A stretch of DNA of 64,000 nucleotides from Dyadobacter fanqingshengii (GCF_023822005.2 NZ_CP098806.1:3100001-3164000); one strand, 5' to 3'. Shown: positions 26,065 to 36,225, numbered from the stretch's first letter. Program-made: numbers and translations. The notes: generated from the sequence alone by a model not told the origin.

Positions 26065-29000
26065 TTAGTTAAAAATGTAGCGGATACCAATTTGTGCCTG
26101 CCAAACATCATTGATCGTACGACCTTTCACAAAAGCATCGCGAACCAAAACTGTCTCACCAGCAATTACTTGCGTTCCCATTCTGTATGACGGAACGCCA
26201 TCAGCGGAAACACTTGCAAAGTTGAGCGGGTTAGACTGTGTTGAGTTTGAAGAAACAGTAACCTGATTTCCTACGCCCCATTTGTTGTTGATCATGTTTC
26301 CGATATTGAAAACGTCGGCACGAAGACGGATAATGTTCTTCTTGTCCTTCGCTCCCACTTTTACATAAAAATCCTGCTCAACTGTTAGGTCAAAACGCGT
26401 CAACCAGGGATAAGCTCCGCCATTACGCTCTGTGTATTGCCCTTTTTTCTTCGACAAATAAGGATGGCTGTCAATGTAGCTCTGGAAAGCCGCTGCCTGC
26501 TCCTCTGGTGAGAATGTATAAGTTTTGCCATTCACGGTCGTAGTTGAAGTGACAAAATTGACTTCGGACGCGCTATTCGGCACATACAGCAAATCATTAT
26601 TCTGACCGTCACCATTCATGTCCGTCGAGCTGATGTAAGAAAGCTTCGATCCGCTGTTGGAAACGCCTCCCAATGTGATCATCGTTGCACCGCCAATTTT
26701 GCCGCCATATTCTTTTCTGTAAGAAACATAACCTACAAAACGGTGACGCAGATCGTTACCAGACCACGCAAGATCCAGATTATTCAGACCATTGATCCCT
26801 GGAACGTTACCTTCAACTGTACTGGAAACAGATGCAACATCTTTTGCCTGTCCATAAGTATAACCCACCATTCCGCCAAAGCCGCGTGTTGTCGCTTTTT
26901 CCAGTTTACCGGTGATAGAGTACGAATATCCTTTATTTGTGTTGGTTAAAACATAAACATTGGAAACGTCTCCGTTAATCAAACGCGCCGCTGTTGCAGC
27001 TTGTCCGGCGAGCCCGGATGCAGGGAAACGGTCACGGTTGTCGCTGCCAGCGAATTCTGCGGATGCAGGTTTCAGGTTCACATCGATGTAACGGAGTGCG
27101 TTGTAGTTTTTATTAAAAATACCTTCTACGGTTGCAATTACACCCCAGCCCAGTTGCTGATCGATACCAATGTTGCTTTTCCAAACCTGTGGGAATTTAA
27201 GATTCTCATCAGAAGCATTCACCTGATAGCCAGTCAGCTTTTTAGTGTCTTTCGGATTGTATCTTGAAGGGTCCAATGTAAATGGATAGTCCACTGTGTT
27301 GCTAAATCCAAGTGTAGCAGAGTTCACACCATTGTTACCCAACTGATTTGAAATCAATACATAAGGAATTCTTGACAGGAACAAACCTGTTCCTCCGCGA
27401 ACCTGTGTAGTTCTGTTTCCGTTAACATCCCAGTTGAAACCCAAACGAGGTGAAAGGTAAACACGTGCTTTTGGAACATTTCCTGTGTTTACTTTATAAT
27501 CCTTATTTTCGTTGTCTTTGAATGTTAATGCTGCTACGTCCGCATTGTAATATTGTTTCGATGTGTTCGGAATGGTGATATAATCTCCGCGAAGACCGGC
27601 CGTAACCTTGAAGTTTGGCGCAACCTGATATTCGTCCTGCACATAAAGACTGATTGTCTGTGTCTTAAACTCCTGCCAAGGTGGTGCCTGGCCCGGAAGC
27701 AATGAGTAACGATAGTTGAAACGAACCAATGTGTCCGGAGCCACTGTCAAATTAGGATTAGCGAGATACGCATTGGCTGCATTTTTGAAATCCTGGATCG
27801 ATTTGAACACGTAAACCCCGTTTGAAGTCGGAAAGAACAGGTTGTTCGATTTGAAATACTCGTAAGATGCACCGGCTGTTAATGTGTGCTTTCCAGCGAA
27901 ATACGTAAGGTTATCGGTGATATTCAGTGTCGAGTAATCCAGACGGTTGTTAGGCGTAAATGGATCGGAACCAATGGTCGTGTAAGTTGATCCGTCTTTC
28001 TGAATTTCCACCGTCGGGAAAATAGGCGCTTTGTATTTCCTGTCTTCGATCTGCTTGTTGAATGTTCCGATCAGGTTGTTTGCGAATTTGCCGCCGAAGT
28101 TGGAGTTTAGTTCCGCTACAAACGAGCGTGTGTTATCCTGGATAATGTATCCTGTATTTTCAGGAGAGATCGCCGATAATGAGTTGGTGCGGTTACCAAA
28201 GCCTGCTGTGTTGCTGCTGTTGCTCTGGCTGATCAACACATCAGAATCCGAATCGTGGTGCGAGTAACGCAATGTCAGTTTATGTGCGTCGCTGATGTTG
28301 TAGTCAATACGTGCAAGAAATTTTTTACTCGTGTTTTCGTTATTGAACCCGTCAATTGCGCCAATGTTGTAGTCAAATTTCTCTCTCATAAAATTGCCCA
28401 GATCTTCCATATCGGCGGCAGTTGTGCGGGACACATTGCCATTGTCGCCCGTCTGGCCACGGTTCAGTACAAAATCCAGTGCCGGGCTCGAACGTTTCAC
28501 GAACTCTCCGTTAACAAAGAAGAAAAGCTTGTTTTTAATGATCGGCCCGCCCAAACGGAACCCTGTTGTCTTTTCGTTGAACTCGGTAATATTAATTTTA
28601 CTACCGTTCGCTTTTTCACCTGCCAGGCTTTTGTTCTTGAAAAAATGGAATACAGAACCTGAGAATTCGTTTGTACCGGAGCGGGTTACCGCGTTAATGC
28701 CCGCGCCTGCAAACCCTGACTGGCGAATGTCATAAGGAGCAATGTTGATCTGAACCTCTTCAATCGCATCCAGCGAGATCGCGGAAGAACCTGTCCGGCC
28801 ACCTGCCGCAGCTTCGTTACCCAACCCGAAACCATTGTTAAAAACAGAACCGTCAATGGTGAAGTTATTGTAACGGCTGTCCTGGCCTCCAAAAGAGCGT
28901 CCGTTGCCGTATGCATTGTATTTGGTAATGTCGTTCAGTGTTCTTCCCAATGTTGGCAGGCTGGTTAGCAAGCCTTTATTGAAGGTTGTAGCAGCTCCCG

Positions 29001-29421
29001 TGCGGTCCGAACTAAAAATATCGCTTCCGGCTCCCGTTACAATAACTTCACTTAACTCCGTAGAACCGTCCTGTAAATCAAAGTTTACATTCGCGGCTGT
29101 TCCCAGGTTTGCAAAGATGTTGTCTTGCGATTTATCGCTGAAACCAACGAATGAAACGGTCACCGTATAAGGGCCGCCAACGCGAACTGCAGGGATCGTG
29201 TAAAGTCCCTGATCATTTGTAACAGAACCATACTTGCTTCCGGATGGAACGTGAATGGCTACTACGGTCGCTCCCGGCAGCACATCTCCTTTGCTGTCCG
29301 CTACACGACCCGTAATTGCTGATGAAGTTACCTGCGCCCGGACATCGGGACTAAACAGGGATAATAGGAAGACAACCAGCGCTAGGCTCGCTGCCCTGAA
29401 AAGTAAACTTTTCCCGTTCAT
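26065..29421 (-). CDS. Oar-like TonB-dependent outer-membrane protein
   Basis: 1118 residues. Signal peptide ([19 protein letters not shown]), carboxypeptidase-like regulatory domain (about 33-120, [20 protein letters not shown]), plug (about 125-260) and a long barrel. The plug segment [26 protein letters not shown] with [39 protein letters not shown] in scattered blocks is the Oar/OmpA-related receptor type seen throughout Bacteroidota. The end GIRYIFN is a typical barrel terminus. It is not paired with a SusD protein. Ligand unknown; in other bacteria Oar homologues export or display proteins and affect adhesion. Confidence 0.92.
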   Translation of the reverse strand: MNGKSLLFRAASLALVVFLLSLFSPDVRAQVTSSAITGRVADSKGDVLPGATVVAIHVPSGSKYGSVTNDQGLYTIPAVRVGGPYTVTVSFVGFSDKSQDNIFANLGTAANVNFDLQDGSTELSEVIVTGAGSDIFSSDRTGAATTFNKGLLTSLPTLGRTLNDITKYNAYGNGRSFGGQDSRYNNFTIDGSVFNNGFGLGNEAAAGGRTGSSAISLDAIEEVQINIAPYDIRQSGFAGAGINAVTRSGTNEFSGSVFHFFKNKSLAGEKANGSKINITEFNEKTTGFRLGGPIIKNKLFFFVNGEFVKRSSPALDFVLNRGQTGDNGNVSRTTAADMEDLGNFMREKFDYNIGAIDGFNNENTSKKFLARIDYNISDAHKLTLRYSHHDSDSDVLISQSNSSNTAGFGNRTNSLSAISPENTGYIIQDNTRSFVAELNSNFGGKFANNLIGTFNKQIEDRKYKAPIFPTVEIQKDGSTYTTIGSDPFTPNNRLDYSTLNITDNLTYFAGKHTLTAGASYEYFKSNNLFFPTSNGVYVFKSIQDFKNAANAYLANPNLTVAPDTLVRFNYRYSLLPGQAPPWQEFKTQTISLYVQDEYQVAPNFKVTAGLRGDYITIPNTSKQYYNADVAALTFKDNENKDYKVNTGNVPKARVYLSPRLGFNWDVNGNRTTQVRGGTGLFLSRIPYVLISNQLGNNGVNSATLGFSNTVDYPFTLDPSRYNPKDTKKLTGYQVNASDENLKFPQVWKSNIGIDQQLGWGVIATVEGIFNKNYNALRYIDVNLKPASAEFAGSDNRDRFPASGLAGQAATAARLINGDVSNVYVLTNTNKGYSYSITGKLEKATTRGFGGMVGYTYGQAKDVASVSSTVEGNVPGINGLNNLDLAWSGNDLRHRFVGYVSYRKEYGGKIGGATMITLGGVSNSGSKLSYISSTDMNGDGQNNDLLYVPNSASEVNFVTSTTTVNGKTYTFSPEEQAAAFQSYIDSHPYLSKKKGQYTERNGGAYPWLTRFDLTVEQDFYVKVGAKDKKNIIRLRADVFNIGNMINNKWGVGNQVTVSSNSTQSNPLNFASVSADGVPSYRMGTQVIAGETVLVRDAFVKGRTINDVWQAQIGIRYIFN

Positions 29422-29780
29422 AAATTTGGTTGATTTGGTTTGTTATATGGGAAGCTTCACCGAGAGCGATGAGCTACATTTACCGTAAAATAAATTCTTT
29501 TTTATTTTAATAACAAAATTGTAAATCCTACTAAAATGCAATACTAATAAACGTAACTGCCTGATTTGTTGGAATAATGCATAAATCTGTAACAATACTT
29601 CAATATTTTTTGCATTAACAAATTGTTAAGAATAGTAAGGATGCGTCCCTGCGCTTTTAAAGCAATTTTTGATGTCCCGACAGGTTTTTTTAGCGACTTT
29701 TGCAATTCATGCTTTTGGGATTGAAATAAAGTAGTTAGTATTATTTCTACTCAGGCAAAAACCATTTAACCAGCATTTTC
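29422..29780. other. intergenic region between divergent receptor and hydrolase genes
   Basis: 359 bases without a supported gene, strongly AT-rich. It should contain the start regions of both flanking genes, but no exact TAnnTTTG box was found on either strand. The only distinct structure is the palindrome at 29615-29629. No RNA gene was recognised. Confidence 0.6.
29615..29629. repeat. 15-bp palindrome, possible operator
   Basis: TTAACAA-A-TTGTTAA, perfect arms of seven bases around a single central base. It is about 195 bases upstream of the receptor start and 150 upstream of the hydrolase start, so it could serve either. Confidence 0.3.
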
Positions 29781-30557
29781 ATGCAACTCAATTATAAACA
29801 AATTGGAGATAGCGGAAGGCCGCTGATCATTCTTCACGGCGTTTTTGGCTTCCTCGACAACTGGCTTACTATCGGCAAAAACATTTCCGAACGTGGCTTC
29901 AAAGTTTTCCTTGTAGACCAGCGTCACCACGGACGTTCTCCGCAGGAAGGCCCGCTTGATTTCCCGACATTGGCAGCCGATCTAAAAGGTTTTTTGGACG
30001 AACATCAAATTACGGATCCTATCCTCATCGGACATTCGATGGGCGGAAAGACGGTGATGGAATATGCAGTGACTTATCCCGAAAGCATTAAGGAGCTCGT
30101 GGTTGTGGATATCGGCCCAAAAGCCTATCCGATTCATCATAAAAGGATTCTGGAAGGACTGAATGCGATTCCTATCAATGAAATAGAAAGCAGAAATGAG
30201 GCGGATGAAGCCCTCAGCGAATACGAACCCATTTTAGCAGTGCGCCAATTTCTGCTGAAAAACCTGTATCGAAAAGAAGAAGGCGGCTTCGGCTGGCGTT
30301 TCAACCTGCCCGTCCTGACCTCGGACATGAGCAAAGTAGGCGCGGAAATTGTGTCAAAACAAAAAATTGAAGCTCCCACCCTGTTTATCAAAGGCGGGAA
30401 CTCCAAATACATTGTTGATGAAGACTGGGAAGGGATACTAAAAATATTCCCGAATGCGCGACTCGAAACCATTGCGGATGCCGGGCACTGGGTGCAGGCG
30501 GAGCAACCGAAAGCCTTTGTTGCGGCGCTTTTAAAATTCCTGGATGAGACTACCTGA
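29781..30557 (+). CDS. alpha/beta hydrolase, YbfF-like esterase
   Basis: 258 residues, cytoplasmic. The oxyanion region ILHGVFGFLDNW, the DQRHHGRS block, nucleophile Ser86 in GHSMGGK, an acid in the GGNSKYIVDED segment and the catalytic His in DAGHWVQAEQP give a full catalytic triad. These features match the YbfF family of short-chain acyl (thio)esterases. Its last 8 bases overlap the 3' end of the opposite-strand lipoprotein gene. Confidence 0.9.
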   Translation: MQLNYKQIGDSGRPLIILHGVFGFLDNWLTIGKNISERGFKVFLVDQRHHGRSPQEGPLDFPTLAADLKGFLDEHQITDPILIGHSMGGKTVMEYAVTYPESIKELVVVDIGPKAYPIHHKRILEGLNAIPINEIESRNEADEALSEYEPILAVRQFLLKNLYRKEEGGFGWRFNLPVLTSDMSKVGAEIVSKQKIEAPTLFIKGGNSKYIVDEDWEGILKIFPNARLETIADAGHWVQAEQPKAFVAALLKFLDETT

Positions 30558-30981
30558 CAAATTTAAGCCTTGGATTGTTGCAGGGCTTCACGATCATTTC
30601 ACTGCCAGACAGTTGAATTTCCCAACTCGGGCAGTTCCCGCAATTGACAAGCGCGCATAACGGGTTTGCCGGAAGGGCTATCTGAGGCTTTACATCCATG
30701 ACCACACCATTAATGATGAGTATTCCGGGAGCGCAGCAGGCAGGCTTTCCGTCCGGATCCAGGATTACGCCATCGGATCGAAAGACCAATGTGTCGGCTT
30801 TGCTGGGTTCAATGGGTTCCCACACGTTTTTCGTGCCATTGATCGCGTTTTTTTCAGTTGCCGACAAATACCATTTGCCCTGAATAGATAAAAAGTCGGC
30901 GGCGCTTAAAGTATCCATGGAGTCTTTTTTGCACGACAACATGAGCATGATACAGAAGGGTATGTATAGTAACCGTTTCAT
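30550..30981 (-). CDS. lipocalin-like lipoprotein, cysteine-rich, function unknown
   Basis: About 143 residues from the ATG that begins the lipoprotein signal MKRLLYIPFCIMLMLSCKK (lipobox LMLSC); upstream in-frame codons have no family support. After the anchor, IQGKWYLSATEKN and ADTLVFRSDGVILDPDG resemble the first strands of small lipocalin-like DUFs of Bacteroidota. The mature part has several cysteines (CC, then C, C, C, C), unusual for a periplasmic protein this small, and may hold disulfides. The 3' end overlaps the hydrolase gene. Confidence 0.65.
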   Translation of the reverse strand: MKRLLYIPFCIMLMLSCKKDSMDTLSAADFLSIQGKWYLSATEKNAINGTKNVWEPIEPSKADTLVFRSDGVILDPDGKPACCAPGILIINGVVMDVKPQIALPANPLCALVNCGNCPSWEIQLSGSEMIVKPCNNPRLKFVR

Positions 30982-31061
30982 TGTTTTTAACTTTGTTCTT
31001 TCATATATGATACAAATCGTATGAATAAGGTTGGAAGAAAATTTAAATTTCACATTAACTT

Positions 31062-31766
31062 ATGAATCAGCCCCATACAAAGCTTTACCTTATTCCTACG
31101 GTTCTTGCAGATGGTACTCAGCAGCAAGTGCTAAGCCCCCAGATCCTTAGCACGATCCAAAATTTGAATGTCTTTTTTGTGGAGAATGTCCGGACTTCCA
31201 GGCGCTTCATCAGCAGTTTGAAACTAGGTAAGGTGATCGATGAGCTTACCTTCATTGAATTGCATAAGGATACGCCTGAGCACGTCACAGTGGAGCATAT
31301 GCGGAGGCTTACCGAGGATGCCGGTGTGCTCTCGGAAGCAGGATGTCCCGGCGTTGCGGATCCTGGTGCCGTGGCCGTTGGGATTGCGCACAGACTGAAT
31401 ATCCAGGTCGTGCCGCTGGTGGGGCCGTCGTCCATTTTGCTGGCCTTAATGTCGTCCGGGTTAAGCGGGCAGTCCTTTGCTTTCCACGGCTATTTGCCCA
31501 TTGATAAGTCCGAAAGAAAAAAAGCCTTACAACAGCTGGAACGGGACGCCCGGCAAAGCGGTCAGACGCAGATTTTCATGGAAACTCCCTTTCGCAATGA
31601 TTCGTTTTTAGATGCGATCCTTGAAACTTGTGCAACGGATACAATGCTGTGTATTGCTGCTAATGTGACTGCTGAGGATGAGTTCATTAAAACAATGTCT
31701 GTGAAAAACTGGAAGGCAAACAAACCCGATCTGCACAAGAAGCCTGCAATTTTTCTGATTGGGTAA
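31062..31766 (+). CDS. RsmI-like tetrapyrrole-methylase-family SAM methyltransferase
   Basis: 234 residues. The order KLYLIPTVLADG, FFVENVRTSRRFISSL, VLSEAGCPGVADPGA and VVPLVGPSSILLALMSSG corresponds to the tetrapyrrole methylase fold, closest to RsmI (16S rRNA C1402 2'-O-methyltransferase). It is shorter than classical RsmI and lacks the C-terminal part, so it may be the Bacteroidota paralogue with a different target. SAM binding is well supported by SEAGCPGVADPG; the substrate is inferred only from the family. Confidence 0.8.
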   Translation: MNQPHTKLYLIPTVLADGTQQQVLSPQILSTIQNLNVFFVENVRTSRRFISSLKLGKVIDELTFIELHKDTPEHVTVEHMRRLTEDAGVLSEAGCPGVADPGAVAVGIAHRLNIQVVPLVGPSSILLALMSSGLSGQSFAFHGYLPIDKSERKKALQQLERDARQSGQTQIFMETPFRNDSFLDAILETCATDTMLCIAANVTAEDEFIKTMSVKNWKANKPDLHKKPAIFLIG

Positions 31767-31865
31767 GGAACAAAAAATTATACGATCTTTCCAACCATGT
31801 GCGGGGTGAACTGATCTTAATGGTCATTGAAGTCAATAACTCAACTACAAAAACTTTACTTCGCC

Positions 31866-32570
31866 ATGAAAAAATGGATTTTATTTTCGGCCTTGTCACT
31901 GACTGGATTGATGTCAGCCTGCAATGATGATGACTCGCTGAATCCGGTATTTATTTCAGATTCGGCTTTTGAGACGGCAGCGGATGGCTGGGTCGCACAA
32001 TTCTCGGAATACTCGACCGAAACCGATTCCACTACATTTGAAATGAGTGCATCACGGACACGTTTGCCGTTCGGATTGGATACGAGCAAGTATGCATACA
32101 GAATGCAAAGTCATAACCGGGCCGACGATATGTTTATGTATCTCAAAAAGAAGGTGACGGGCTTTGATCCTAACAAGATCTACAATGTAACATTCGAGGT
32201 GACTTTGGGAACAAATTATCCTGAAAACAGCGTGGGGATCGGTGGCTCACCGGGAAGCTCGGTATATCTCAAAGCCGGCGCATCCAGTGTGCAGCCGACC
32301 CGGCAGATTAAAGACAAAATGTATGAGTTTAACCTGGACAAAGGTGCGCAATCTCAGGAGGGTGCAGACGCGATTATCTTAGGAAACGTTTCCAACGGCG
32401 ACGACAAGACAGTTTACAAGCTGGCTCAAAAGAATTCAGGCAGTAAAACGATTGCCGTCAAACCGAACGAAGCTGGCGAAATATGGCTTTTTGTCGGCAC
32501 CGATTCCGGGTTTGAAGGACTTACAATATTGTATTACGACCGCATTAAGGTCTTTCTTACGGCTCAATGA
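31866..32570 (+). CDS. lipoprotein of unknown function
   Basis: About 234 residues from ATG 31866, which opens a lipoprotein signal (MKKWILFSALSLTGLMSACNDD, lipobox MSAC). The mature protein is beta-rich, with YNVTFEVTLGTNYPENSVGIGGSPG suggesting a carbohydrate-binding-like sandwich, and YYDRIKVFLT at the end. No known family is recognised. An upstream TTG at 31827 in the same frame is not used because it would bury the signal peptide. A strong hairpin terminator follows. Confidence 0.75.
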   Translation: MKKWILFSALSLTGLMSACNDDDSLNPVFISDSAFETAADGWVAQFSEYSTETDSTTFEMSASRTRLPFGLDTSKYAYRMQSHNRADDMFMYLKKKVTGFDPNKIYNVTFEVTLGTNYPENSVGIGGSPGSSVYLKAGASSVQPTRQIKDKMYEFNLDKGAQSQEGADAIILGNVSNGDDKTVYKLAQKNSGSKTIAVKPNEAGEIWLFVGTDSGFEGLTILYYDRIKVFLTAQ

Positions 32571-32601
32571 GGTTTTGCTTTTGAACATAACGCAGTCCTG
32601 G

Positions 32602-32640
32602 GCGCCATCGCATTTGAAATGCGGTGGCGCTTTTGTTTTT
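32602..32640 (+). terminator. hairpin terminator after the lipoprotein gene
   Basis: GCGCCA (32602-32607) pairs with TGGCGC (32625-32630), one T.G wobble, then CGCATTT pairs with AAATGCG around a minimal loop. The run TTTTGTTTTT follows. Confidence 0.85.
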
Positions 32641-32711
32641 GGCTCCCTAACGGCTTCTTTCACGATGGTTTTGTAACTTCGCCGCATCTTAACCGCTTTT
32701 TCGAACTTAGA

Positions 32712-33350
32712 ATGATCACAGTCCAGACATTTACATTTAACCCGTTTCAGGAAAATACTTATGTGCTTTATGACGAAACGGGTGAAGCGGTCATTATTGA
32801 TCCGGGCTGTGTAGAGAAAGATGAGTACCAGGAATTGTATGATTTTATTGAAGCCAAAGGCCTGAAACCCGTCGAAATTATCAACACGCATGCACACATT
32901 GACCACGTTCTGGGCGTTGCGGCGTTAAAGCGGAAGTATAACATTCCGTTCGCGCTGCACCAAATCGATGAGCCTTATTTAAAAGCAGTAAAAACCTATT
33001 CGTCTAATTACGGTTTTTACCAGTTTGATGAGCCCGAAATTGATCGTTACCTGAAAGAAGGAGAAATCGTAAAGTTTGGAAACTCAGAGCTGGAAATCAT
33101 TTTTGTCCCCGGTCACGCGCCGGGTCACGTCGCGTTTGTGAGCCATGCCGATCATTTCGTGATCGGCGGTGATGTGCTGTTTTATATGAGCATAGGCCGC
33201 TCCGATCTGCCGGGGGGAAATCATGAAACATTATTAAAAAGCATTCGTACCCAAATGTTTACATTGCCGGACGATTACAAAGTTTACGCCGGACATATGC
33301 AAGCCACTACGATCGGTTTCGAAAAGAAAAACAATCCTTTTTTCAGATAA
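32712..33350 (+). CDS. MBL-fold metallohydrolase, glyoxalase-II-like
   Basis: 212 residues from ATG 32712 (longer in-frame extension upstream runs through a terminator and is rejected). Metal ligands: THAHIDH at residues 59-65 (His60, His62, Asp64, His65), GHAPGHV, and the Asp in VIGGDVLF; GHMQATTIG near the end supplies a further His. This is the short glyoxalase-II-like group (YcbL kind) without the C-terminal substrate domain. Two bases separate it from pssA. Confidence 0.88.
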   Translation: MITVQTFTFNPFQENTYVLYDETGEAVIIDPGCVEKDEYQELYDFIEAKGLKPVEIINTHAHIDHVLGVAALKRKYNIPFALHQIDEPYLKAVKTYSSNYGFYQFDEPEIDRYLKEGEIVKFGNSELEIIFVPGHAPGHVAFVSHADHFVIGGDVLFYMSIGRSDLPGGNHETLLKSIRTQMFTLPDDYKVYAGHMQATTIGFEKKNNPFFR

Positions 33351-33351
33351 T

Positions 33352-34071
33352 ATGATCCGCCGCAACCTTCCCAACGCCCTTACCTGTGGAAATCTTCTGT
33401 GCGGATGCATAGGAGTTGTAGAAGCGTTTCATAACAATCTCGTCATTTCCTGTATTCTGATTGGCGTAGCACTTGTTTTTGACTTTTTTGACGGCTTCCT
33501 GGCCAGATTACTGAAAGTGAGTTCAGCCATCGGAAAGGATCTTGATTCACTGGCTGACATGGTAACATTCGGCTTGCTGCCTTCCATTATCGTTTACCAG
33601 CTGCTCATGCAAAGCATTCCAGACCTGTTCGGCATCTGGAAGGCATACCCTGCCTTTATAATCGCCATTTTCTCTGCGATCAGGCTGGCGAAATTCAATA
33701 ATGATCCGCGTCAATCCGATTCGTTTATTGGCGTGCCCACACCCGCCAACGCAATGCTGGTCGCGTCCTTGCCTATTATCATTCTGACCGAGGATCCATT
33801 TTGGAAAGAAATTATTGTCAACACGACCAATCTGCTGATACTTTCGGTGGTAATGTCTTTCATGCTTGTGATGGAAATGCCGCTCATTGCATTGAAATTC
33901 AAACATTTCGGATGGAAAGGGAACGAATTCCGATTTCTGTTGATCGCACTTACAGTCGTTTTGATCCTGACGCTCAAAATCCTCGCCGTTCCTGCCATTA
34001 TCATTCTTTATGTCATTCTTTCCGTTGTGGATAACGTTACTAAAAAGAATAGATCGATTGGTAACATTTAG
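33352..34071 (+). CDS. pssA: CDP-diacylglycerol-serine O-phosphatidyltransferase
   Basis: 239 residues, about seven membrane helices. The CDP-alcohol phosphotransferase motif D-G-x2-A-R-x8-G-x3-D-x3-D is complete (from DGFLAR to SLAD, about residues 48-70), and the RNLPNALTCGNLLCGC start is that of PssA type II. It makes phosphatidylserine for phosphatidylethanolamine synthesis in the inner membrane. It follows the MBL gene by one base and precedes fabH by 52. Confidence 0.92.
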   Translation: MIRRNLPNALTCGNLLCGCIGVVEAFHNNLVISCILIGVALVFDFFDGFLARLLKVSSAIGKDLDSLADMVTFGLLPSIIVYQLLMQSIPDLFGIWKAYPAFIIAIFSAIRLAKFNNDPRQSDSFIGVPTPANAMLVASLPIIILTEDPFWKEIIVNTTNLLILSVVMSFMLVMEMPLIALKFKHFGWKGNEFRFLLIALTVVLILTLKILAVPAIIILYVILSVVDNVTKKNRSIGNI

Positions 34072-34123
34072 TTTTTATTGCAACTTTGCCCCTGTATTTC
34101 ACGTAAATTTTCTGTAAAAAAAT

Positions 34124-35125
34124 ATGGCTTTCTCTAGAATTACTGGTCTTGGATATTATGTTCCTGATAACGTTATCACGAATAATGACCTGACCAAATG
34201 GATGGAGACATCGGATGAATGGATTCAGGAAAGGACCGGAATTCGGGAACGCCGCTATTTCGAGCACGGGAAAGATACCAATTACAGCATGGCTGCCGCA
34301 GCATCCCGGCAAGCTTTGGAACGCGCAGGTTTGGAGCCTAATGATATCGATGTTATTATATATGCCACCATTACTCCCGATTATTTCTTTCCCGGATCCG
34401 CGTTTTTAATGCAGCGTGAGCTGGGCATGGATGGAAAGCCCGTAATCGACATTCGCCAGCAATGTTCAGGGTTTGTATATGCGCTTTCCATTGCAGACCA
34501 ATTCATTAAGTCCGGCATGTACAAGACAGCGCTGGTTATCGGCAGCGAGATCCAGTCGTCCTGGATCGACAAGTCCACTGCGGGCAGAAATACGGCTGTA
34601 ATCTTTGGAGACGGTGCAGGAGCAGCGGTTCTTACCGCCACTGAAGATCCCCAACATTGTATATTATCTACACACCTTCACGCAGACGGACGTTTTGCAG
34701 AGGATCTTTTTGTAAAAGAACCAGGTAGCAGCAGGCCCGGCCGGGCAGCAACAAAAGAGATGCTGGATGAAGGCGGTTTCAACGTGCATATGAATGGAAA
34801 TGCCGTCTTCAAACACGCTATAGTCCGTTTCGGGGAGGTTATTAATGAAGCTCTGGAAGCCAACGGTTTCCAGCAAAGCGACCTGGATTTACTGGTTCCA
34901 CATCAGGCAAATATCCGCATCAGTGACTATGTCCGCCAGCAATTAGGACTCGATGAGGCACAAGTCGTTAACAACATTCAACGTTTTGGCAATACTACTG
35001 CGGCTTCGATCCCGATTGCCATGGCCGAAGCCTGGGAACAAGGCAGATTGCAGGACGGCAACCTGGTTTGTCTGGCAGCATTCGGAAGCGGGTTTACCTG
35101 GGCTTCTGCGCTGATCAGGTGGTAA
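34124..35125 (+). CDS. fabH: 3-oxoacyl-ACP synthase III (KAS III)
   Basis: 333 residues. The catalytic triad of FabH is complete: Cys114 in RQQCSGF, His260 in VPHQAN, Asn290 in RFGNTTAAS. The N-terminus TGLGYYVPDNVITN and the closing FGSGFTWASALIRW are diagnostic. It condenses a primer acyl-CoA with malonyl-ACP to start fatty-acid synthesis. It is not next to plsX, rpmF or accB as in some Bacteroidota; whether another FabH exists in the genome cannot be told here. Confidence 0.95.
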   Translation: MAFSRITGLGYYVPDNVITNNDLTKWMETSDEWIQERTGIRERRYFEHGKDTNYSMAAAASRQALERAGLEPNDIDVIIYATITPDYFFPGSAFLMQRELGMDGKPVIDIRQQCSGFVYALSIADQFIKSGMYKTALVIGSEIQSSWIDKSTAGRNTAVIFGDGAGAAVLTATEDPQHCILSTHLHADGRFAEDLFVKEPGSSRPGRAATKEMLDEGGFNVHMNGNAVFKHAIVRFGEVINEALEANGFQQSDLDLLVPHQANIRISDYVRQQLGLDEAQVVNNIQRFGNTTAASIPIAMAEAWEQGRLQDGNLVCLAAFGSGFTWASALIRW

Positions 35126-35131
35126 AATGAA

Positions 35132-35491
35132 CTAATACTGTCCTATTGAAAGCATTACAAGTGTACATCCCTCTATTGGTATGATATTTTTATCAACTAA
35201 GATGCTTTTAAATTCAGGATTTTCTGTACCAGGGTTAAAGATGACGCGTTTAGGGTTTAAAGAAATAATATAATCATAGTACTCGGGCTGATGGCTTGGA
35301 TTAATGTATAATGTTACTGTATCCACATCCTTCCAGTCTTGTTTGTCCAAATGAATTTCTTCCCCTAATGCAGTTCCCTTTCTCCGGCCAAGGAGCAATA
35401 TCGGATGTCCGTAGGTTCTGAGTTTTTGTGCAGCCAGATAAGCGTATCTGGAAGGATTTGGGGTTGCCCCCAGGATTAGCGTGCGCTTCAT
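35132..35491 (-). CDS. CoA-binding (YccU-like) protein
   Basis: 119 residues, one Rossmann CoA-binding domain: TLILGATPNPSRYAYLAAQKL, PILLLGRRKG and VIFNPGTENPEF are its signatures, with the glycine-rich loop GATPNPSRY early. Binding to coenzyme A is the family property; the physiological role is unknown. It converges with fabH, six bases apart. Confidence 0.85.
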   Translation of the reverse strand: MKRTLILGATPNPSRYAYLAAQKLRTYGHPILLLGRRKGTALGEEIHLDKQDWKDVDTVTLYINPSHQPEYYDYIISLNPKRVIFNPGTENPEFKSILVDKNIIPIEGCTLVMLSIGQY

Positions 35492-35639
35492 ATTATTGGG
35501 TTTGGTAAGACAAAAAAGGAATCAGCTTCCTTGCACATTAGCATAAACAGTGAAAGAGTAGAAAATCGTTTCCCAGATAAAAAACAGGAGTCGATGGTGT
35601 GTTGAAAAGCTTTAAAAAACTATATTATCTTGAATCAAA

Positions 35640-36212
35640 ATGAATGAGTCAAATGTGAGTCGGAGTTTCTGGAACGAAAAGTGGGCTAAAATTATATTCA
35701 GCGAAATTGAGAATGCTCCTCATTACGAAGTTTCTAATTATGGCAGGTTGAAGAGCTTTCAGAATAATCCAAAGGAAGGTGCAGTGATAAAAGGTTCGGT
35801 GATACAAGGTTACAGGTCATTAAACATTCGCGTAGCTGGCGGCAAAACCATAAACAGATATGTGCATAAACTCGTGGCTGAGCATTTTGTTGATAAACCA
35901 AGCGACGATCACGTGTTTGTGATCCATTCGGATTTTGAAAAACAGAATAATTATTTTGAAAATCTGAAATGGGTAACGAAGGCTGAAATGATTGATCATA
36001 ACCGTGAAAACCCGGCGTTCATCAACCGTGTGATCCCGAGAAGGACCAAAAATTACAAGCTGACGGAGAGCAAGGTAAGGATCATCAAGAAGTTATTGAA
36101 AAACGATAACAACCGCTTGAAAATGATCGCAAAGCAATTTGGAATTACACATACACAGCTTAACAGGATACGTTCAGGAGAAAATTGGAAACATGTAACC
36201 ATTGAAGATTAA
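35640..36212 (+). CDS. NUMOD4/HNH homing-endonuclease-like protein
   Basis: 190 residues. Residues about 15-60 form NUMOD4 (WAKIIFSEIENAPHYEVSNYGRLKSF), then an HNH core with VHKLVAEHF (His76), HSDFEKQNN (His96, Asn103, Asn104) and the closing FENLKWVTKAEM; residues 140-185 form a DNA-binding helix-turn-helix-like segment (LTESKVRIIKKLLKND, QFGITHTQLNRIR). The usual NHIDG block is changed to VIHSDFE, but the H-N-N pattern survives. It stands alone, outside an intron or intein, between two housekeeping genes. Likely a selfish or domesticated endonuclease. Confidence 0.75.
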   Translation: MNESNVSRSFWNEKWAKIIFSEIENAPHYEVSNYGRLKSFQNNPKEGAVIKGSVIQGYRSLNIRVAGGKTINRYVHKLVAEHFVDKPSDDHVFVIHSDFEKQNNYFENLKWVTKAEMIDHNRENPAFINRVIPRRTKNYKLTESKVRIIKKLLKNDNNRLKMIAKQFGITHTQLNRIRSGENWKHVTIED

Positions 36213-36225
36213 AGGAAATACTAAA

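Noticed and set aside
29422..29780. possible small RNA or ORF in the receptor-hydrolase spacer
   Set aside because: No stable extended hairpin, no motif and no coding signal; only a palindrome was kept.
32619..32711. N-terminal extension of the MBL hydrolase
   Set aside because: Lies in and after a hairpin terminator and has no family match; ATG at 32712 starts the conserved domain.
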